From Methanomassiliicoccales archaeon (GTDB lineage: Archaea > Thermoplasmatota > Thermoplasmata > SG8-5): a DNA stretch of 10,257 bases. The stretch is taken from contig DAOVXH010000046.1 in assembly GCA_030636255.1 (NCBI GenBank), forward strand, positions 1 through 10,257, read 5' to 3'. The position numbers and the translations under genes are program-made. The notes under the pieces are model-generated. The model saw nothing but the letters and a program-made list of their open reading frames with translations. It made no database searches and had not been told where the DNA came from. Of this stretch, positions 6,440 to 10,257 are shown piece by piece (the first letter of the stretch is position 1; the number at the start of each line of letters is the position of its first letter).

Positions 6440-6686
6440 GATAATAGAAATTGACGGCAACAAGGCTACAGTCGAATATGGTGAAGGCGTTACCAATAAA
6501 GCAAATATTACCCTTGTTGAGGTGGAAATCGGCAGCTATGTGCTTGTTCATGCTGGCTTTGCCATAAAGACACTTGAAGAAAAGGATGCCCTGGAGACAA
6601 TCGAGATCTGGAAACAGGTCCTAGATGCAGCCGATGGTGGAAGACCATCGGAAGACGCTGCCGACGGAGGCCCGCCAGATGCATGA
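6417..6686 (+). CDS. hypC: Hydrogenase assembly chaperone HypC with a repetitive C-terminal tail
   Basis: An 89-residue HypC. It binds HypD, carries the Fe(CN)2CO group and delivers it to the large subunit. The essential Cys2 is present in the diagnostic start MCLAVPGKI, followed by the small beta-barrel and the conserved VHAGFAI (44-50, His45). The family core ends near residue 69. Residues 70-89 are an added tail of two 10-residue repeats (DAADGGRPSE then DAADGGPPDA), which is acidic, Gly/Pro-rich and probably disordered. The start at 6417 has a strong GGAGGAGG just upstream and lies 23 nt inside hypF. The 3' end overlaps the first 8 nt of hypA. Confidence 0.95.
   Translation: MCLAVPGKIIEIDGNKATVEYGEGVTNKANITLVEVEIGSYVLVHAGFAIKTLEEKDALETIEIWKQVLDAADGGRPSEDAADGGPPDA
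6624..6683 (+). repeat. Two tandem 30-nt repeats in the hypC tail
   Basis: Unit 1 (6624-6653) and unit 2 (6654-6683) encode DAADGGRPSE and DAADGGPPDA. Most differences in the first six codons are at third positions (GAT/GAC, GCA/GCT, GGT/GGA, GGA/GGC), so the peptide is kept while the DNA has drifted. This suggests an old duplication retained at protein level. Unit 2 also contains the hypA ribosome-binding site. Confidence 0.7.
6631..6651 (+). promoter_or_regulatory. Perfect 8-bp hairpin within hypC, upstream of the hypA ribosome-binding site
   Basis: CCGATGGT (6631-6638) and ACCATCGG (6644-6651) are exact reverse complements around a 5-nt loop GGAAG. The stem ends 14 nt before GGAGG (6666-6670), the ribosome-binding site of hypA. 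There is no following T-run, so it is not a typical terminator. It could tune hypC-hypA coupling or mark an mRNA processing site, or it could be a by-product of the repeated codons. Confidence 0.5.
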
Positions 6687-7059
6687 GTTTTCTGTTATTT
6701 CATCTATTGTTGATTTAGTAAAGCAGGAAATGGAAAAGCGGCCAGTTATTCTTGTTAAGGAAGTAAAATTGGAAGTTGGAGAACTTACTTTTCTAGCCCA
6801 TGGCGCCCTTGAATTTGGTTTCACAGCTCTGGTTGAAAAAGAGCCAAAAATAGCAAATGATGCCCTGAATATTATACCAGTCCAGGCAGAAGTTAAATGC
6901 AAAAATTGTGATTATGAAGGCCCAATGAAGGTCAAGGACTCAGAGAGTATGCACATCGGTGTTCCAATTTTTAAATGCCCAAAATGTGAAGGCCAGATAG
7001 AAGTAATCAAGGGCAAGGAATGTACTGTTGTGAACCTGAGAATGGAACTGGAGGACTAA
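6679..7059 (+). CDS. hypA: Hydrogenase nickel-insertion metallochaperone HypA
   Basis: A 126-residue HypA that binds nickel through its N-terminus and passes it to the large subunit with HypB. The start MHEFSV gives the invariant nickel ligand His2 followed by Glu3. The structural zinc site is made of C74/C77 and C100/C103. The extra residues between the two CxxC pairs (about 22) are typical of archaeal HypA. An in-frame ATG at 6625 would add 18 residues and bury the His2 motif, so it is rejected. The chosen ATG has GGAGG at 6666-6670 with an 8-nt spacer and overlaps the hypC end by 8 nt. Confidence 0.95.
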   Translation: MHEFSVISSIVDLVKQEMEKRPVILVKEVKLEVGELTFLAHGALEFGFTALVEKEPKIANDALNIIPVQAEVKCKNCDYEGPMKVKDSESMHIGVPIFKCPKCEGQIEVIKGKECTVVNLRMELED

Positions 7060-7060
7060 G

Positions 7061-8140
7061 ATGTTCCAGATGCGCGACAGAAAGATGGCCGACGAAATTA
7101 TGGCCAAGCTAAAATCCATGAACCTGGACATCAAGATAATGCATGTTTGCGGCACCCATCAAGATTCTTTAGTGAAGCACGGCCTAATAGATATGCTGGC
7201 CGAAGTCGGAATCGATGTTCGACAGGGACCAGGCTGCCCGGTCTGCGTCACAACCCCGGAAGAAATCGAAGAGACATTAGCACTTGCTAGGGCAGGAAAA
7301 ACAATAGCCATTTTCGGGGATATGCTGAAAGTTCCATCAGAATCTGGTTCATTGCTCAAAACCAAGGGCGAAGGCGCTGATGTTCGAATCGTTTATGGAA
7401 TAAATGAAGCTGTGGAACTTGCTGAAAAACTTGACAATGAGGTAATATTCATTGGCGTTGGATTTGAAACCACCGCCCCGGCAACTGCTGCAATTCTGCA
7501 GAGCCAACCACCTGAAAACTTCTCGGTCTTATGCTGCCACCGGACAATTCCAGAAGCATTGCGAATTCTGATATCATCCGGTCCTGTGAAGGTTCAGGGA
7601 TTGCTGGAACCTGGCCATGTCAGCGTCATAACTGGCAGCAATATGTATGAATTTTTGTCCAAGGACTATGGAATACCCCAGGCAATAGCAGGTTTTGAAC
7701 CTCTTGATGTTCTAATGGGAATTTTCATGCTGGCTACCCAGATAAAGAACGGTGAAGCAAGGGTGGACAATGCATACACCCGGGTAGTTTCACCAGAAGG
7801 AAATACCAAGGCCCAAAATGCCATGGCAACTGTTTTTGATGCCTGCGACGTGAAGTGGCGAGGCTTTCCGGTACTTCCTGGCACCGGACTAAAGCTCAAA
7901 CCCGAATATGCAAAATACGATGCAAGACTAAAATTTGCCGAGATACTGGCACCGGTCTATGAGAAAGAATATGAAGAACCGCCAGGATGCAAGTGCGGCG
8001 ATGTTTTGCGGGGTGAAATGGACCCCCAGGAATGCCCGCTTTTTGCTAAAGCTTGCACACCGTCCAGTCCCATAGGGCCGTGTATGGTTAGTTTTGAGGG
8101 CGGGTGCGCTATAGAGTATAAATATAGAAGAAAAGACTAA
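7061..8140 (+). CDS. hypD: Hydrogenase Fe(CN)2CO assembly protein HypD
   Basis: This 359-residue protein is the scaffold on which, with HypC, the Fe(CN)2CO unit is built. Conserved elements seen: HVCGTH with C30, GPGCPVC with C59 and C62 (the redox and iron-binding cysteines), GFETTAPATA (134-143), EPGHVSVITG, and GFEPLDVL. A C-terminal Cys-rich region (C310, C312, C325, C332, C341, C349) should supply the [4Fe-4S] cluster ligands. Length is normal for the family. The start follows hypA by 1 nt with GGAGG at 7050-7054. It is the last gene of the operon; HypE does not follow it. Confidence 0.96.
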   Translation: MFQMRDRKMADEIMAKLKSMNLDIKIMHVCGTHQDSLVKHGLIDMLAEVGIDVRQGPGCPVCVTTPEEIEETLALARAGKTIAIFGDMLKVPSESGSLLKTKGEGADVRIVYGINEAVELAEKLDNEVIFIGVGFETTAPATAAILQSQPPENFSVLCCHRTIPEALRILISSGPVKVQGLLEPGHVSVITGSNMYEFLSKDYGIPQAIAGFEPLDVLMGIFMLATQIKNGEARVDNAYTRVVSPEGNTKAQNAMATVFDACDVKWRGFPVLPGTGLKLKPEYAKYDARLKFAEILAPVYEKEYEEPPGCKCGDVLRGEMDPQECPLFAKACTPSSPIGPCMVSFEGGCAIEYKYRRKD

Positions 8141-8150
8141 TCTTTAATAT
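8117..8150 (+). promoter_or_regulatory. Candidate TATA boxes for the GLUG surface-protein gene
   Basis: Two AT-rich boxes lie before the ATG at 8192. TATAAATA at 8117-8124 is inside the hypD end, and TTTAATAT at 8143-8150 is just after its stop. Starts would fall near 8146 or 8172, leaving short leaders of about 45 or 20 nt. Either would give the surface protein a transcript separate from the hydrogenase operon. I see no T-rich terminator between the two genes. Confidence 0.4.
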
Positions 8151-8191
8151 CAAAATAACCATGTCATCTTATCCAATTTGGAGATATTTAC

Positions 8192-10257
8192 ATGAAGAAA
8201 TTCTATGCACCTATATCCGTAATACTGGCTTTACTAATGATTGCAACACCACTGAGTGTTTTTGTCGGCGTAAGTTCGGCTTCTGGACCAATCAATGAAA
8301 CCAATGCTGTTTACCAGATATTTACTTTAGCTGACCTTCAAGACATGGATCTCGATTTAGATGGGGATTACATCTTGGAAAATGATATTGATGCCTTGGA
8401 CACACATAGCTGGGCTGGAGGTTTTGATCCTGTTGGAACACTCACTGGAGAATTCACTGGCAATTTTGATGGCCAGAACTATACTATAAGCAATCTATTC
8501 TCTGATACTGGTGGAAATAGTGGTGCTAGTTTATTTGGCTTTATTCAGGGTACTGGAATTACAATTGAAAATCTCATTTTGGAGAATGTGAGTCTGGTCA
8601 GCACAGCCTGGTATCACGGAGCCATTGCTGGATATGCACAAGGTAGTGGCTTGAAAATCACCAACTGTCATGTAACTGGGAACATGAACTTCCCTGGAGG
8701 AGATAGAAATGGCGGCCTGATTGGCTTCTTTGACGATGGCATTATGAGGGACTGCTCTGCTGATGTAACAATAAATGGTGAGAACGATATTGGCGGCCTT
8801 GTTGGCTGGCTTGGCAGTTCTGCTGGCATAATGACCAGCCATTCTCTGGGCACAGTTACCGGAACTGGTGATAGAGTTGGGGGTTTGGTTGGATTAAGTG
8901 ATGGTAGCACATCAGTATGCTATTCAGAAGCAAATGTTACTGGCAAAGGTGAAGTTGGGGGCTTTGTTGGTGAAAATACTAATTCTATAGATGATTGCTA
9001 TAGCACAGGAACTGTCAGCGGCAGTGACCTTGGAACCGGAGGCTTTGCTGGTTTTGGCTTATATCAAATTTCCAATTCATATGCAACTGGAGATGTGACA
9101 TCTAGTTTCGGATATACTGGTGGTTTTGTTGGATATACAATCGCCCTCATTACCGAATGCTATGCCTCTGGAAATGTTATAGGAACAACCTCCACTGGCG
9201 GACTAATTGGCCGTTCCAATTTTGCTGCAATCGCAGTTTCAAATTGTTATGCCACTGGAAACGTTGAGGGTGAATCTTCGGTTGGCGGCCTTGTTGGCTT
9301 CAAAAATGGTGCTTTGGAAAATTCATACTCTACAGGCTTTGTTACAGCATCAGGATCGGACTTTGGTGGTCTTATAGGCAATGACAATGCTGGCGCAGAA
9401 AATAATTGTTTTTGGGACATTGATACCTCTGGCCAGGCAACAAGTGACGGTAGTGAAATCGGCCACAATACATCAGACATGATGAACAATTTTACATTCG
9501 ACAATGCTAACTGGGATTTCGTTAGTACCTGGTTCATAGTCAATGGCAGCACCAGGCCATTCCTGAAAATGGAGTACAGCTTTGAAATTTCTAATTCTCA
9601 TCAATTACAGCTCATGGCAATGGGCAAAGACGGAGCCTACACAATGACAGATAATGTTGACCTTAGTGATATTACAGAATCTAACCAGATGTGGGGCACT
9701 AGTGTTGCAGGCGGTGAAGGTTTTGCTCCTGTTGGAAATGAATCTGCTCAGTTCAAAGGCAGTCTGGACGGTAATTGGCATATGATTTCAAATTTATACA
9801 TCAACCGCTCAGCCCCAGCAGATGATTATCAGGCTTTGTTTGGATATATTGATTCTTCAGTTACAATAACAAACACATCCCTAGAGGTAGCACGAATAAC
9901 TGGATATACATATGTTGGCGGTCTTGTCGCATTTAACAATGCTGGAAGTATATCCAATTGCACTGTCACAGCAACCGGAAATATAAGCGGATATCAGGTT
10001 GCAGGTGTCCTAGTTGGTCAGAATTCCAATAGCGCGTCTATATCCAATTGCACAGCCTATGGCAATGCTACTGTGACCGCTTATAATGCCGGGGGTCTTG
10101 TTGGAAGAAATAATGCTGGAGCAACAATATCAGACTCATCAGCCCAGGGAAATGTTTCTGGTCATGAATATCTCGGCGGCCTTGTGGGTTCAAATGATGC
10201 CAGTACAATATCAAACAGCTCGGCCAATGGAAATGTTTCCGGTTCAGGGTATCTTGG
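8192..10257 (+). CDS. Secreted GLUG-repeat surface protein, two modules (3' end off-window)
   Basis: The frame stays open for 688 residues from the ATG at 8192 (GGAGAT at 8180-8185) to the right edge with no stop. Residues 1 to about 31 form a Sec-type signal peptide (MKKF, hydrophobic core, then SSAS). Module 1 begins with a cap at about 41 (YQIFTLADLQDM, FDPVG, GNFDGQNYTISNL), then nine GLUG-type repeats with GGLVG-like cores near 174, 201, 230, 256, 283, 310, 336, 365 and 392. It closes with CFWDIDTSGQ (406-415) and a DxxNWDF segment. Module 2 repeats the cap from about 462 and has at least four more repeats (576, 605, 634, 662). Many N-x-S/T sequons suggest glycosylation. GLUG proteins are surface or adhesion-type proteins with a predicted beta-helix; the ligand is unknown. 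No anchor is visible because the C-terminus is missing. Confidence 0.85.
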   Translation, partial: MKKFYAPISVILALLMIATPLSVFVGVSSASGPINETNAVYQIFTLADLQDMDLDLDGDYILENDIDALDTHSWAGGFDPVGTLTGEFTGNFDGQNYTISNLFSDTGGNSGASLFGFIQGTGITIENLILENVSLVSTAWYHGAIAGYAQGSGLKITNCHVTGNMNFPGGDRNGGLIGFFDDGIMRDCSADVTINGENDIGGLVGWLGSSAGIMTSHSLGTVTGTGDRVGGLVGLSDGSTSVCYSEANVTGKGEVGGFVGENTNSIDDCYSTGTVSGSDLGTGGFAGFGLYQISNSYATGDVTSSFGYTGGFVGYTIALITECYASGNVIGTTSTGGLIGRSNFAAIAVSNCYATGNVEGESSVGGLVGFKNGALENSYSTGFVTASGSDFGGLIGNDNAGAENNCFWDIDTSGQATSDGSEIGHNTSDMMNNFTFDNANWDFVSTWFIVNGSTRPFLKMEYSFEISNSHQLQLMAMGKDGAYTMTDNVDLSDITESNQMWGTSVAGGEGFAPVGNESAQFKGSLDGNWHMISNLYINRSAPADDYQALFGYIDSSVTITNTSLEVARITGYTYVGGLVAFNNAGSISNCTVTATGNISGYQVAGVLVGQNSNSASISNCTAYGNATVTAYNAGGLVGRNNAGATISDSSAQGNVSGHEYLGGLVGSNDASTISNSSANGNVSGSGYL
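8312..10257 (+). repeat. Duplicated cap-plus-GLUG modules within the surface-protein gene
   Basis: Module 1 spans about 8312-9574 and module 2 starts about 9575 and runs off the window. Both begin with the same order of elements: a Q-L motif, a D-V/I-D-L stretch, F-PVG, a GxxDG turn, ISNL and LFGY/F. Within each, a unit of about 26-31 codons recurs with the pattern GGLVG, then I-N-C/S, then A-GNV-G. In module 2 some units are close at DNA level: a 15-base match at 9949-9963 and 10039-10053 lies exactly 90 nt apart. Confidence 0.75.

Larger units (their letters stand above)
652..8140 (+). other. Probable single operon: echCDEF-hycI-hypBFCAD
   Basis: Ten genes lie on one strand. Gaps are 1 nt (echC-echD), 1 nt (echD-echE), 22 nt (ferredoxin gene-hycI), 20 nt (hycI-hypB), 6 nt (hypB-hypF) and 1 nt (hypA-hypD). 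Overlaps are 4 nt (echE-echF), 23 nt (hypF-hypC) and 8 nt (hypC-hypA). No internal gap is large enough for a clear promoter or terminator. Grouping the structural subunits with their protease and maturation factors suggests co-expression of one hydrogenase with its assembly line. Confidence 0.8.

Noticed and set aside
6625..6678. ATG 6625 as the hypA start
   Set aside because: It would add 18 residues and hide the essential MHE N-terminus; these bases encode the hypC tail.
8141..8191. Transcription terminator after hypD
   Set aside because: No T-run of 6 or more and no hairpin was seen; readthrough or an undetected signal is possible.
8531..9552. Minus-strand open frames opposite the GLUG gene
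   Set aside because: They are Pro/Ser-rich low-complexity shadows of the repeated plus-strand codons, with no family features.
8312..10257. CRISPR-like or other noncoding repeat array
   Set aside because: The repeats keep the reading frame, vary mainly at codon level and encode GLUG peptides; there are no identical repeats with unique spacers.

Overview
The window looks archaeal, most likely from a euryarchaeal-type lineage such as Thermoplasmatota. The pointers are an Ech/Mbh-type energy-converting [NiFe] hydrogenase, an archaeal-style HypB (GAIGSGKT P-loop, start MHM..., no N-terminal metal-binding extension), strong GGAGG ribosome-binding sites, frequent AGA/AGG and ATA codons, TATA-like promoter boxes, and a secreted GLUG-repeat surface protein. 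The lineage is inferred from gene style only; no 16S or ribosomal marker is present.

Layout. (1) Positions 1-433: the tail of an unrecognised plus-strand gene (1-177) converges with a small minus-strand gene (182-433) for a membrane-anchored double zinc-ribbon protein. (2) 434-651: a divergent intergenic region with a candidate BRE/TATA box and a small inverted repeat in front of the hydrogenase genes. (3) 652-3076: four subunits of a group 4 [NiFe] hydrogenase in the order small subunit, 30-kDa (NuoC-like) subunit, large subunit, 2x[4Fe-4S] ferredoxin subunit, i.e. echCDEF. (4) 3099-8140: a HycI-type protease followed by hypB, hypF, hypC, hypA and hypD. All genes from 652 to 8140 run the same way with gaps of 28 nt or less, or with overlaps, so they are probably one transcript. 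(5) 8192 to the right edge: a secreted protein with two tandem modules, each a cap followed by GLUG repeats. It has its own candidate promoter and runs off the window.

How the genes work together. HypF and (off-window) HypE make the CN ligand donor. HypC and HypD assemble and carry the Fe(CN)2CO unit. HypA and HypB insert nickel. HycI then removes a C-terminal tail of about 33 residues from the large subunit, after the DPCMGCMDR motif. The mature large and small subunits with the ferredoxin subunit form a ferredoxin-linked H2-evolving or H2-oxidising peripheral arm.

Main points of interest. The membrane subunits normally encoded with Ech/Mbh (NuoL-like EchA and NuoH-like EchB) are absent, although the promoter region lies directly before echC. 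HypE is also missing from an otherwise full maturation set. HypB has NKMG where the guanine-specificity motif NKxD is expected. HypC carries a C-terminal tandem 10-residue repeat whose DNA contains a perfect 8-bp hairpin just before the hypA ribosome-binding site.
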